This document shows positions 1 through 9,921 of a DNA stretch of 64,000 nt, piece after piece. Positions within the stretch are counted from its first letter, which is position 1, and the number at the start of each line of letters is the position of its first letter. The stretch is from Betaproteobacteria bacterium (GTDB taxonomy: Bacteria > Pseudomonadota > Gammaproteobacteria > Burkholderiales > Usitatibacteraceae): the NCBI GenBank assembly GCA_016720925.1, contig JADKJR010000014.1, forward strand, positions 1-64,000, in the 5' to 3' direction. A program made the position numbers and the translations under genes. Under the pieces are notes generated by a model. The model was not told the DNA's origin. It was given only the letters and a program-made list of their open reading frames with translations, and did no database searches.

Positions 1-1514
1 AACTGGTGCGGCGATCGATGTGCCGCTCAGCAGCATTTCCGTCTCGGTCAGCGTGGGCTTGAGGCCCAGCGGTGCCACCAGTGCGTTGTTGAAAACGGTG
101 GCCAGCAGATTCCAGTCAAGCGTATTGTTGGCGGTGGCCGCGGCGCCAACGATCTTGTTGCCTGGCTGCCACGAGGTCGGCTTTGCAGATTGTCGATCTG
201 GCGAACGCCCTTGGTGTCAACATAAGAGCCGCGGCTCGGGATGCGCGAACTGAAAAGATGATGCTGTCATCATTGCGCGCGTTGGTGCCCTTGGTGTTGG
301 CCGAACCCACCGTGATCACGGAAGGATCGTTGCCGGCGAACTGATGACGCCATAGTTTTCCTGGCCGGAGAGGTTCTGGCCGAAGTTACCCGCCGCGACA
401 ACGACCGTGATGCCGGCGGCGCTGGCGCTGCGAACCGCCCGCAAAGTGGATCAGTCTGCCGAATTCTCGGTCAGGTCGGTCGCCAGGCTCGGGTTCATCA
501 CCTTGATGTTGTATTCCTTGGCGTGGTATATCACCCACTGAATGCCTTCGAGCGCATCACTCACCGTGCCAAAGCCGGCGTCACCGAGCACTCTCACGTC
601 ATAGATGTTGGCCTTGGGCGCAATGCCGTTGATGTCTGGCGACGCGGTGTCTTTTGGCGTGAAATACCGGCCAGCCGCCACGGACGCAACATGGGTGCCG
701 TGGCCGTAGGGGTCGTGCGTGATTGCCGAGTCGGCGGCGATGGCGGCTTCGTAGGACTTCAACGCGCTGCTGCCAGGCTGAAGCGACGTCGTGCCGCTGG
801 TGCCGGTGGCCCAGTTGGCCAGGCTCGCATTGCGCATGTTGACGTTGCGTTTGACGCGGCCGAGTCCATTGTTGAGGGCATCGTGCCCGCGCATGACGCC
901 GGAATCAGAATCGCAATGCCGATGCCGCTGCCGTCCAGGCCGCTGTAGCTCGTCTTTGAACTATAGGTGCGCACACTGCTCGTGAGCGCGCCAGTGATGG
1001 ATTCAAGCGTACTGAATGTGCGCTGGGTTTCACGATTCGGCGAGACGCTGACCACATCGTCGCGCTGGGACAGGCCTTGCACGCAACCGGCTTAATGGGC
1101 TGCACCGTGATGGCATGCACGGCTGGATGGACCGCGTGAACCGAAGCCGCCGAGCCGCAGTACCTGCGCGCGCAGTTCCGTCATCTCGGCATCGGGCGGG
1201 TCGCTGACGATGACGACCTGGACGTGCCGGACACCGTTCACATCGCGCGCCCATTTTGCTTTAGGTGCGCGGGTCTCGTTGATTTCTCCATCCAGATCAT
1301 GGGCGATCTTGGCATGCGTGTGGCCAGCCAACGGCTTGGCGTGGACCACTTTGAGCCCGGGGCCGGCAACGAACAATGCCATGGAGGCCATCAATACCGC
1401 GAGGGCTTTGCACAAGCGCCAGCGCTCGACATTAGCGGCGCGTGGCATGACGCCGGGAATCAGCGAATGTCGAATTGCGTGGGAGGAATGGAAACTGCGG
1501 TCAAGGGAGGACAT
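1..1514 (-). pseudogene. Subtilisin-like (S8) serine protease, multiply frameshifted, cut by window edge
   Basis: The N-terminal reading frame starts at 1514 with a basic, hydrophobic signal-like segment (around LAVLMASMALFVAG) and an inhibitor-I9-like prodomain. The S8 landmarks are present but lie in different frames. The Asp region (GSGIGIAIL, then DSGVMRGHD after a one-base loss near 907) comes first. The His motif GHGTHVAS lies near 700 and the Ser motif SGTSIAAP near 10-30. At least five frame changes are needed to read through (near 1140, 1085, 907, 450 and 190-250). S8 proteases are usually secreted endopeptidases. The order of landmarks makes the family call secure. Whether the breaks are decay or base-call error is not decidable from one copy, but the density of breaks favours a pseudogene. 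Confidence 0.8.
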
Positions 1515-2266
1515 GCGGCACCTTTACAAGGTAGGTGAATTGATGCGGTGGGAAGGGCACATTGTGTGATTCTCAGAATAAGTGATCGCGTACCGGCAAC
1601 GTTATGAAGCCGTCCACATTTGCGGCACGTTCCAGCGCACCGATTGTGAATTCTTGTGTCGGGAATCCGCCGATGCACAAGGAGTAAGGCGCGAATCCCG
1701 GTGCAATTTGCGATCGGATGATTCTGTCCGGCGCAACGACGAAGGCCGAATGGCGTTGGTGGCTTCCTGAACAAGCTGGCATAGCACGCCGGAATGCGAC
1801 GATTCAAATCGCGGCATGACCGTCACCTGCGATAGCGCCCGCCCGCGGCCCGTGTCGACATTTACCAGAGCTTCCTCTGAGGCTTCCTCTGGGCTTCCAT
1901 TTGGCTGCACGAGAAATGCAAACCGATCCGCGCATCCAGCGGCTTGTGGACATTGGTTGACTTGCTGTGCGGCGACGTGTCTCATTTCTGGATACCGAAG
2001 TATCTATTGTTTGACTTTTATAGGCACCACCACTTTGAGCGCTCGCGCGCATTCAGCATTGCGAAATGCCTGATAACCGGGCGCTAAAAACCAGGGAATC
2101 CTCTGCGTCTCAGTGCGGCGGTAAGGAGGCGATGAAGCGTTCGCGCGCGCCGAGTAGGCTGAATGGGATAAGCAAAGTCAGCAGCAGGCGCGATGGCGAC
2201 TGGATGCGTCGGTACGGATGCGGACGCGGACGCGGACGTGATTGCGACAATTCGGTTAGTCAAAGT
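1515..2266. other. Intergenic stretch without a recognisable gene
   Basis: No convincing gene was found. A minus-strand frame ending at 1573 (FAPYSLCIGGFPTQEFTIGA) looks protein-like but is short, has no recognised domain and may be a remnant. A short GCGGAC tandem run lies near 2216-2238. Confidence 0.4.
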
Positions 2267-2328
2267 CAAGCATGGGTGCGGCTTTCAGAGCAATAATGGC
2301 CGGAAACACCCGCCAGTGCTCGCGTTTG
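2267..2328. repeat. Dispersed palindromic repeat P1, copy 1
   Basis: This is an imperfect inverted repeat with a GCATGGGTGCG-like left arm and a CGCCAGTGCT right arm around a centre containing AATGGCCGGAAA. It is one of at least eight related intergenic copies in this window. It lies just downstream of the HHK-1 stop. Confidence 0.65.
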
Positions 2329-2342
2329 CAACAAACTCAGGC

Positions 2343-5044
2343 TTATTCAGGCAAATCTTCTCTCGCAAGTACCGATTGCGCCAGCCGCGCAAACGCGTCA
2401 CACAGATCCTCCACGGCATTAGCCTTGAAGATCAGTTCGCGCACTCCCGCGCTTTCCGCCTGGGTCTGCAACGTCTCGTCGATGAAACCCGAGGCAATCG
2501 CCACGGGCAGGTCCGCGCAGATGGTGCGCACCGCGCGCGCCACGTCCAGTCCCGACATGCCTGGCATATTGTAGTCGGTGACCACCAGATCGAATACGGA
2601 TGGATCGGCGCGTAGTGCGGCGAGCGCTTCACGCTGATCGGTGTAGCCGCTGACGCGGAAGCCTCGACGCTCCAGCAAGCGTGTGACCAGAAACACCAGC
2701 GATTCATCGTCGTCAAGGTAGAGAATGTGCTGGCCGCCACCGGCTTCCGCGGCGGCCACGTTGTTCGCGGGATTTCGCGCTGGGAGGGGCGGGATGGACT
2801 CTGCGTCTGCGGCGGGCAGGTAGATGGTGAAAGTCGATCCATTGCCCAGTTGGCTGTCCACCTCGATGGCGCCATCGTGCGTTTGCACGATGCCATGCAC
2901 CACCGACAAACCGAGGCCGGTGCCTTCGTCAACCGGCTTGGTGGTGAAGAATGGCTCGAAAATCCGCGCGAGAGTCGTCGCGTCCATGCCCGGCCCGTCG
3001 TCGCGCACAGTAAGCCGCACGATGCGGCCGGGGTGCTTGGCGTGGAAGGCACGCAGCGCGTGGTGCGCCTCGATCCATGCAACATCGGGTAGCAGCGAAT
3101 CCAGCAAGATGCGGATGTGGCCCGATTCGGTGCGCATGGCCTGCATGGCGTTGGTGACCATGTTGATGAGGATTTGCTGGATCTGGGTGGCATCGGCCAG
3201 CACGGCGGGCTCGTCTGGTTCGCAATGTGCCTCCAGACCGATGCGTGCCGGCAGGGTGGCGCGCAGCAGGCGCACGGACTCCTGGATGACGGGGCACAGC
3301 AGGATCCGCTTGCGCTCGGTCGGCTGGCGGCGGCCGAAGGAGAGTATCTGTTGCACCAGGTCACGGGCGCGCGCGCTTGCCTTGTGAATTTCATCCAGAC
3401 TTTGCAATGCCAGCGGATTGGTACTCACGTCCTCGCGCGCGAGTTCAACGTTGCCGAGGATGGTGGCGAGGATGTTGTTGAAGTCGTGCGCGATGCCGCC
3501 GGCCAGCGTACCGATGGCCTGCATCTTCTGCGATTCGCGCAGTTGCGATTCGAGCGAGGCGCGGGCGGCTTCGGCTTGCTTGCGCCCGGTGATGTCGGTG
3601 ATCGTGCCGAGATGCCCAATCAGCTCCCCCGTTTCGGAATTGAGGCTGCAAGACTGGCCAAGCACCCAGCTAACGCCCCCATCCGGCCGCTGGAAACGGT
3701 ACTCCAACGTAAAAGGGCGGCTTTCGGCGGTCGAGGCCATCCATTCCGCATGGACCCTTTCCCGGTCTTCGGCGTGCAGTGCATTTGTCCAGCTATCACC
3801 TAGCGCGTCTTCCAGCGACAATCCGGTGAGTTCCGACCAGCGACGGTTGACGAACACACACAGCCCGTCACGATCTGTTTCAAACACGCCGACGGGGGTG
3901 GTTGCGATCAGCGCCGTAAAGTGCCTCTCTTTGTCGGCAAGTGCCAGCGCCAATTGCCGGCGCTCGGTAATATCCCTGAAAATACTCAGCACTCGGGGGG
4001 CGCCATCCGGCGAATCGACGAACGCGTTAGAGACCGCGAACCATCGTTTGTCGCCGATTCGCAGAGTAAGCTCTTTTTCAAAATACCGTTTCATCGTTTT
4101 TGCGACCGCGTTCTTTACAAACACTCGAAGAATCCGCTCGCTTTCGTCGGCCGAATACACTTCCGCGAGTGATTTTCCTTCCAGTTCCCCGCTTGTCTTG
4201 CCCACCATCGCGCAATACGCATTGTTGACGGAAACGATTCTGCCCGACGCGTCGCAAGGCGCATGCCATCAACCGAACTTTCCCAAACGGAACGGAACCG
4301 CTCTTCACTCTCCCGAAGGGCCTGATCACGCTGGTTGATGGTATTCAGCATGCTGTTGAATTCATCGGCAAGGACGCCGACTTCGTCTTCAGACGATTTG
4401 TTCACGCGCAAGCCATAGTCACCGCTACCGGTAATCTTGCGGGCCATTGAGGCAATCTGCTGGATCGGCTGAACAATTCGCGCAGAAATTTTCTTCACCA
4501 GATAAATAGCGAGCATGAGACCGATAGCCGCCACCAACGCCCTCGACATCAACAGGCTTAACTGGGCCTCCCACACCGTGTCCAGGCTGGCTTCAACGGT
4601 CAACGAACCCAACGACTGCGAGCCGATTGCAAGTGGCTGGCTGACGACCTGACGATGTTGTACCGGCAATATTCGTATCAAGCCGACCGCCGATCCGTCA
4701 CCGCGTTTTGCGGAATATTGCGCCAGAATTTCGTTACGTGAATTTCTGACCTCCGCGCGAACAATATTCGAACTTGCCTGCAGGCTTTGCAGAACCTCCA
4801 ATGCACCTTTCTTGTCGTTGAAAACCAATGGGCCCTGCAGGTTTTGCCCAATAATGTTCGTCACCGTCTGCAGACTCTCCCGTGCACCTTCCAGGTCATT
4901 GTTGATACTCACCCAGGAGTTTGGAATGAAGACAATAACCATGGCCGCAACCAGCGACGCCACAATGATCATCGATATTTTGTTGCCGATCGTGGCATCG
5001 GCGTAGCGTTGCTTAAGGCTCTGCCGGGCAATGGGCGACTTCAT
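2343..5044 (-). CDS. HHK-1: CHASE8-HAMP-PAS-PAS hybrid histidine kinase (one frameshift)
   Basis: A membrane sensor kinase of about 900 residues. TM1 is at residues 23-42, followed by a periplasmic CHASE8-like domain (to about 160, with the GPLVFNDK motif), TM2 near 165-185 and HAMP at 186-240. Then come two PAS domains, HisKA with phosphoacceptor GGIAHDFNN, HATPase_c (GLGLSVVHGI) and a C-terminal receiver with VTDYNMPG. The reading frame breaks near 4254. One missing T there changes the expected MRLCD to MRLAT; the paralogous PAS in HHK-8 reads MRLCD. The start abuts the yfiR-like stop (TAG directly followed by ATG), so the two are co-translated. CHASE8 is also the input domain of YfiN, the partner of YfiR. 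This supports signalling from the upstream YfiR-like protein into this kinase. There is no output domain beyond the receiver. Confidence 0.85.
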
Positions 5045-5578
5045 CTATTTGCCCTCATGCACCTTGCGCGCGAGCTTCAGCAACTTGAAGCTGAACTCGA
5101 GACGGGCGGCAGTAGCCATTGCCTGATTGATATCAAAGACGATTCGGTCGCCGTCTTTCACCAGCAAAATATGGACGGACTGCGGGTTCAGGTCTCCCGC
5201 CTCCGCCACCGTAAGCACTGGTGCACCGGCCAGAGCCTTGTTGATGGCGCCGATGCGTTCATGTTCGCTTTTGTCGATAAACAGCACTTGGCAGGCGCGC
5301 GCTTCCTGTGCGGATTTCACATGCTCCACACCTACCATCGCGCGGTTTGCGTTACGGCCCTCGTAGCGCTTCAGCGGCGGGACGAACGTGGGTTCACCCA
5401 GCACGCATATGCGCAAGCTCTGCACGGACTGTGGCCACGTGGTGAACAGGGTGAAGTTGTAGACAAAAGCCGCTTTCAATTCCGATTCTTCCGCCACGGT
5501 CGTCGCACGTGCGCCTGCCGTCGCCAGCATCAGCAGGCAAAGGCTTGGGAGGAAAAGGCGTCGAAGATGAATGCGCAT
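5045..5578 (-). CDS. YfiR-family periplasmic protein (DUF4154)
   Basis: A 177-residue exported protein with a signal peptide in residues 1-25 (ending ATAGARA) and a YfiR/DUF4154 core. Core motifs are LKAAFVYNF, FTTWP, ICVLGEP and the late VHILLVKDGDRIVFDIN. Cys58 and Cys96 match the spacing of a conserved YfiR disulfide. In Pseudomonas, YfiR is a redox-sensitive periplasmic repressor that binds the CHASE8 diguanylate cyclase YfiN. Here the adjacent, directly abutting gene is a CHASE8 histidine kinase instead. It starts 9 nt after the stop of the TonB-dependent receptor, so the genes form one operon. I infer that it relays a periplasmic or outer-membrane signal to HHK-1. Confidence 0.88.
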   Translation of the reverse strand: MRIHLRRLFLPSLCLLMLATAGARATTVAEESELKAAFVYNFTLFTTWPQSVQSLRICVLGEPTFVPPLKRYEGRNANRAMVGVEHVKSAQEARACQVLFIDKSEHERIGAINKALAGAPVLTVAEAGDLNPQSVHILLVKDGDRIVFDINQAMATAARLEFSFKLLKLARKVHEGK

Positions 5579-5587
5579 TCGAATCAG

Positions 5588-7543
5588 CTAAAAGGTATAG
5601 GTCGCCTTGAGGCGAATCTGCCGGCCATCCTGCTCCAGTGCATTCTGCCAGTTGGTATCAGCGCCTGGATCGGTGTAATGCTTGTTGAAGAGATTCTGGA
5701 GTCCCAGCGACAACGATGTCCGCCTGAACCACTTGTCCGTCATAAGATTCAGATTCGACAGTACATATCCTCCCAGCTTGCTGCCATCGCGACTCAGGCG
5801 CTGGCTGACATAACGCAGTTCGTAGCCCATGCGCAAATCGACGATGGGTAACGGGCGGGAAAAATTGAACTTGCCCAGCACCTTGGGCGAGTTGAGCAGC
5901 GCCGCGCCGCTCACGTAGGCGACGTCCTGCAAAGTCATGCTGCCACGCAGGCGGGCGCCGGATACCCATGTCTTATCGCCCGACAGTTCCAACCCGTGAG
6001 CCTTCACCTTTTCGCCCGACCGGTACTGTGTAAGACCGCTGGCCAAATCGGTGTTTTGCGTAATGAGGCCGCGCATGTGCCATTCGTAAACAGAACTGCG
6101 CAAAGTCAGATCACTGCCCTTCCGGTGGTCGACGACGAGTTCCAGGGTGTCGATACGCTCGCCTTTGAGCGTCGGGTTGGCAACGAAAGCTACGCCATCG
6201 TAGTAATCGTGTTCCAGCGTGTTGGGTGCGCGGTGCGCACGGCCAACCAGCGCTTTCAATGTCGTCGCGGGCGTGGCCTGCCAGATCATCGCGACACGCG
6301 GGCTCGATTGCGTCAACGTAACGTTATTGCGATCGACACGCAGGCCGAGTGTGGCGGTTAATGTATCCGCGATGCGCCATTCGTCCTGTGCAAATACGCC
6401 AACACGGTAACCAGATCCCGGGATGTAGATGTCGTTGGCCGGGTTGGCGAGGTCCTTGATGTACTGGTTGTAGCGAACATTGTCCTGCGCTTCCAGCCCC
6501 AGCATCATCTTGTGCCCAGCCAATGCGGTGGACAGAAGTCGCAACTCGCCGCCATACCAGTCGCTGGTTTCCGGGAACGAAAGCGGCCCGCCGTAGCTGA
6601 GAATGCTGCGATAGCGTTCCTCACCCGCGAACAGGCGTGCCGACACATGCTCGGTGCCGCCGGGGAAACTGTGCTGGTAGGTGATTTGCGCCAGCGAATA
6701 GCCGTCTGTCTGATATTGGCCCGACACAAGCGGGTCAGAAAGGTAAGTGCCGGCAGGGTCGTCCTTGCGGCGGTCGCCATGCGCGAAGCTGAAGGACCAT
6801 GGGCCGCGGGCGACGCGGACAAAGAACTCCTGGTCGCGTTCCCGGTCCAGCCCATTCGCCACGCCGGATACGCCGGCCGCGCCAAAATCGAAGAACCGGT
6901 CTTCGCCGCGCGCATGCATGCCGGAGACCGACAGGAGCACATCGACGCCATTGTCGAGTACCTTGCCCCAGCTCGCGCGCCCCGCCCACATCGACTGCGG
7001 GCGCTGATAGGCAAGGGCCAGTTCAGTGCCGTCCAGATTGGCGCCGCGACGGGTGATTACGTTGACCACGCCGAACATGGCATTTTGACCGTACACCGCG
7101 CCGCCGGGTCCGGGAATAAATTCGATACGCTCGATCAGATCCATGTCCAGCGGGAATTGCTGACCGACCGGACCGCCGTCATAACCCGGATCATTGGCAC
7201 GATTGCCATCGACGGTCACAAGCACACGCTTGGAGTAATCACCCGGCAGCCCGAAGCCGCGCGCGCCGAGATATACATACTGACGATCATAGGTGGTGTA
7301 CAGACCGGGCAGGCTGCCGAGGGCCTCGGCAAGCGTGCGCCAGCCAAAGGCTCTGATCTCCTGCCGCGTGATGACGCTGACCGCCGCGGCCACTTCGCTT
7401 TGCCTTTGCTCGTACTTGGAGGCGCCAATGATGCTGACTTTCAGCAACTCCTCCAGCGATAGCTCTGATATGCCTGCTGCAAATGCGCCGGATTGACTAC
7501 AAGCGAAACACGCGGCAACCAGTAAGGTGACATGATGTTTCAT
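5588..7543 (-). CDS. TonB-dependent outer-membrane receptor 1
   Basis: An intact protein of about 650 residues. I chose the ATG at 7543 because it begins a clear signal peptide (MKHHVTLLVAACFAC...AFA). The longer frame to 7645 adds basic, non-signal sequence. The plug domain follows, with the motifs LPGLYTTYDRQY, VDGNRAND and IEFIPGPGGAVYGQNA. A beta-barrel comes next and ends in ATYTF, the terminal aromatic typical of outer-membrane proteins. Such receptors import or sense chelated metals, vitamins or glycans using TonB energy; the ligand cannot be deduced. It is a close paralogue of receptor 2 immediately upstream. The YfiR-like gene begins 9 nt downstream. Confidence 0.92.
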   Translation of the reverse strand: MKHHVTLLVAACFACSQSGAFAAGISELSLEELLKVSIIGASKYEQRQSEVAAAVSVITRQEIRAFGWRTLAEALGSLPGLYTTYDRQYVYLGARGFGLPGDYSKRVLVTVDGNRANDPGYDGGPVGQQFPLDMDLIERIEFIPGPGGAVYGQNAMFGVVNVITRRGANLDGTELALAYQRPQSMWAGRASWGKVLDNGVDVLLSVSGMHARGEDRFFDFGAAGVSGVANGLDRERDQEFFVRVARGPWSFSFAHGDRRKDDPAGTYLSDPLVSGQYQTDGYSLAQITYQHSFPGGTEHVSARLFAGEERYRSILSYGGPLSFPETSDWYGGELRLLSTALAGHKMMLGLEAQDNVRYNQYIKDLANPANDIYIPGSGYRVGVFAQDEWRIADTLTATLGLRVDRNNVTLTQSSPRVAMIWQATPATTLKALVGRAHRAPNTLEHDYYDGVAFVANPTLKGERIDTLELVVDHRKGSDLTLRSSVYEWHMRGLITQNTDLASGLTQYRSGEKVKAHGLELSGDKTWVSGARLRGSMTLQDVAYVSGAALLNSPKVLGKFNFSRPLPIVDLRMGYELRYVSQRLSRDGSKLGGYVLSNLNLMTDKWFRRTSLSLGLQNLFNKHYTDPGADTNWQNALEQDGRQIRLKATYTF

Positions 7544-7589
7544 TACGAGAGATAACTTCTCACGGTTCTTTCGTAACGAACATGTGCCG

Positions 7590-7611
7590 GGCGGCAGACG
7601 GGAGTGCCGCC
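7590..7611. other. Intercistronic GC-rich hairpin
   Basis: GGCGGCA and TGCCGCC arms around an 8-nt loop lie between the two receptor genes. There is no T-run, so it is more likely an mRNA-stabilising or processing hairpin than a terminator. Confidence 0.45.
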
Positions 7612-7645
7612 GGGAAAGTTGTCGATGGCGTTGCATCAGCATCAT

Positions 7646-9618
7646 CTAAAAGGTGTAGACCGCTTTGAGGCGTACCTGGCGGCCATCTTGTTCGAGTGCG
7701 TTCTGCCAATTGGTATCCGCGCCCGGATGCGCGTAGTGCTTGTTGAACAGGTTGTAGACACCCAGGGACACTTCTGTCCCCTTGAACCACTTGTCGGTCA
7801 GCAGGTTCAGATTGGAGAGCGCATAGCCCCCGGCATACGCCCCTTTGACGACGGTTTCCCGTTTGCTGTAATACTGGAACTCATAACCCATGAACAAGCC
7901 TGTGTTTGCCAGCGGACTGGAAAAATTCACCTTGCCCATGACGTGGGGCGAATTGGGCAGGTCGCCACCGCTTGCGAATTGTGTACTTTGATAAGTCAGG
8001 CTGCCCCGCAACCGCCCTCCCCAGTGCATAGTCTTGTCGGCGGAAAGTTCAAAGCCTCTGGACTTCACGTCTTCACCGCTCTGGTATTGGGCCAGGTCGC
8101 TCACGGTCTCCATCCCGAGCACGACCAATCCAACCATTTTCCATTGATACACCGATCCCCTGAGCAGCAGGTTGCGACCGATGCGGTGATCCACCACCAG
8201 TTCGAGGGTGTCAATCGTCTCACCGTTCAGCTTGTGGTTGGCAACCTGGGATATCTCGTCGTCGTAGTCGCGTTCCAGCGCGTTGGGGGCGCGGTGGGCG
8301 CGGCCGTAGAGCGCCTTGATGTTGGTGGCCGGCGTCGCCTGCCAGATCAAGCCCGCGCGCGGACTCCGTTTGGTGCCGGTGACATTGTTGCGGTCAACGC
8401 GTAGACCAAGCGTTGCAGTCAAGGATTGGCTGATGGCCCATTCATCTTGCGCATACGCACCCTGGCGCGAGCCTGAGCCGGGAATCACGACCTTGTTTTC
8501 GGGATCCGTGAGATCTTCCAGCGTTTGTTCATGACGGGAATTCATCTGATGTTCCAGTCCCAGCATCAGTTTGTGTTGTTTCCAGGGCGTGGCAAGCAGA
8601 CGCAGTTCACCCCCGTACCAGTCGCTGGAAGCGGTTGAAAACAACGGAGTGCCTAAACTGAACAGCGACGTAAAGCGTTCCCGGCCACTGAACATGCGGC
8701 CAGATAAATGCAGAGTGTCACCTGCAAAGTTATCCTGGTATTGCAACTGCGTCAGAAAGTGACGGTCACGTTGATACTGGCGCAGGACAAGTGGATCGGT
8801 GAAATACTTTCCAGTGGGGTCGTCCTTGCGCCGATCACCATACGAGAAATCAAATGACCAGTGACCAAAGTCCATCCGGGTGAAAAACTGCCGGGCTTTC
8901 TCACCATCCAGTTCGCGGGCATCGCCGGAAAAATCTGCACCGCCCGGCCCGGCGCCGGGGAAAACCAGGAATCGATTTTCACCCTTTGCGCGATACCCGC
9001 TCGCAGAGAACAGAACATCCAATCCGCTATCCAGTCTTTTCCCCAAGTCGCCCTGCCTTGGTCGGCCAATTGAGGTGACTGATATGCCGCCGACAATTCG
9101 GCGCCACCCACACCTTGCCCGCTACGTGTCACCACGTTAACGACGCCGAAGAGGGCATTTTGCCCGTATACCGCGCCACCGGGACCGGGAATGAATTCGA
9201 CGCGCTCGATCAGGCTGATATCCAATGGAAATGCCCGCCCCATCAGCGCTGTGTCAAACACCACGTCGTTGACCCGATTGCCATCAATGGTCAGCAGAAT
9301 TCGAGTATTAAAGTCGCCGGGCACGCCAAAGCCGCGTGTGCCCAGGCTGGTGTACTGGCGATCATAGCTGGTGTACATGCCGGGCAAACTGGCCAAGGCT
9401 TCGTCCAGCGTGCGCCAGCCAAACGCCTTTATTTCCTTACGCGTGATCACGCTCACGGCAGCAGCAACTTCACTTTGCTTTTGCTCGTACTTGGAAGCAC
9501 CAATGATGCTGACCTTGAGCAGCTCCTCGAGAGAAAGCTCCGACAGATCCGTCGAATTCGCGGACGGCTGCGTGCAGACAAACAACCCGGCAACCAGTGG
9601 GATGCAGGCAAGTTTCAT
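7646..9618 (-). CDS. TonB-dependent outer-membrane receptor 2 (one frameshift)
   Basis: About 657 residues, paralogous to receptor 1 along the whole length. It has a signal peptide (MKLACIPLVAGLFVCTQ), the shared SLEELLKVSIIGASKYEQ segment, a plug with IEFIPGPGGAVYGQNA-like sequence and a barrel ending in AVYTF. The frame breaks near 9037-9040. A four-A run (TTTT on the plus strand) must be five to continue GRATWGKRLDSGLDVLFSASG. A homopolymer indel of this kind is a typical sequencing error. It is the first gene of the probable operon receptor 2, receptor 1, YfiR-like, HHK-1. A terminator and conserved element A lie upstream. Confidence 0.85.
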
Positions 9619-9797
9619 TTGACGGTGAATTTCATGTGCTTGATCCGAAGGGAGTATTCACTAACAACTTGTTATCTACTCTGCGCGACGGGTTGTTCCC
9701 GTACAGATTTGCAGGAGACGCTGAATGGTTATCGGCAGCGGCGAGGCTTTGTTGACCTCACTCTGACCGGGGGCCATATCAAAGGCGCGCTCCCTTC

Positions 9798-9857
9798 CGC
9801 AAACTGATACCTGCTGACAATAGTTGAACGGTGTCCAAACAATTTGATTCAGATCAT
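9798..9857 (-). promoter_or_regulatory. Conserved 60-bp upstream element, copy A
   Basis: A 60-bp block running from CGCA to GATCAT on the plus strand. It aligns without gaps to blocks at 13652-13711 and 35855-35914. It lies 180 bp upstream of receptor 2, just past the HHK-2 terminator. All three copies can be read on the minus strand as DLNQ...VS(V/I)C, so a relict coding segment is an alternative. Confidence 0.45.
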
Positions 9858-9866
9858 CTGCGAACG

Positions 9867-9897
9867 GAAAAAAGAACAACTCCGTCAGGAGTTGTTT
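9867..9897 (-). terminator. Rho-independent terminator of HHK-2
   Basis: On the minus strand, AACAACTCC pairs with GGAGTTGTT around a TGAC loop and is followed by CTTTTTT. It lies about 25 bp after the HHK-2 stop and separates HHK-2 from the receptor operon. Confidence 0.8.
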
Positions 9898-9921
9898 GTG
9901 CTGCGGTGACGAATTCCAATG

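Noticed and set aside
2216..2238. GCGGAC tandem run considered as a CRISPR or regulatory array
   Set aside because: Units are only 6 bp without spacers; a simple microsatellite.
4787..5851. 354-codon plus-strand open frame across the YfiR-like region
   Set aside because: It lies opposite three well-supported minus-strand genes.
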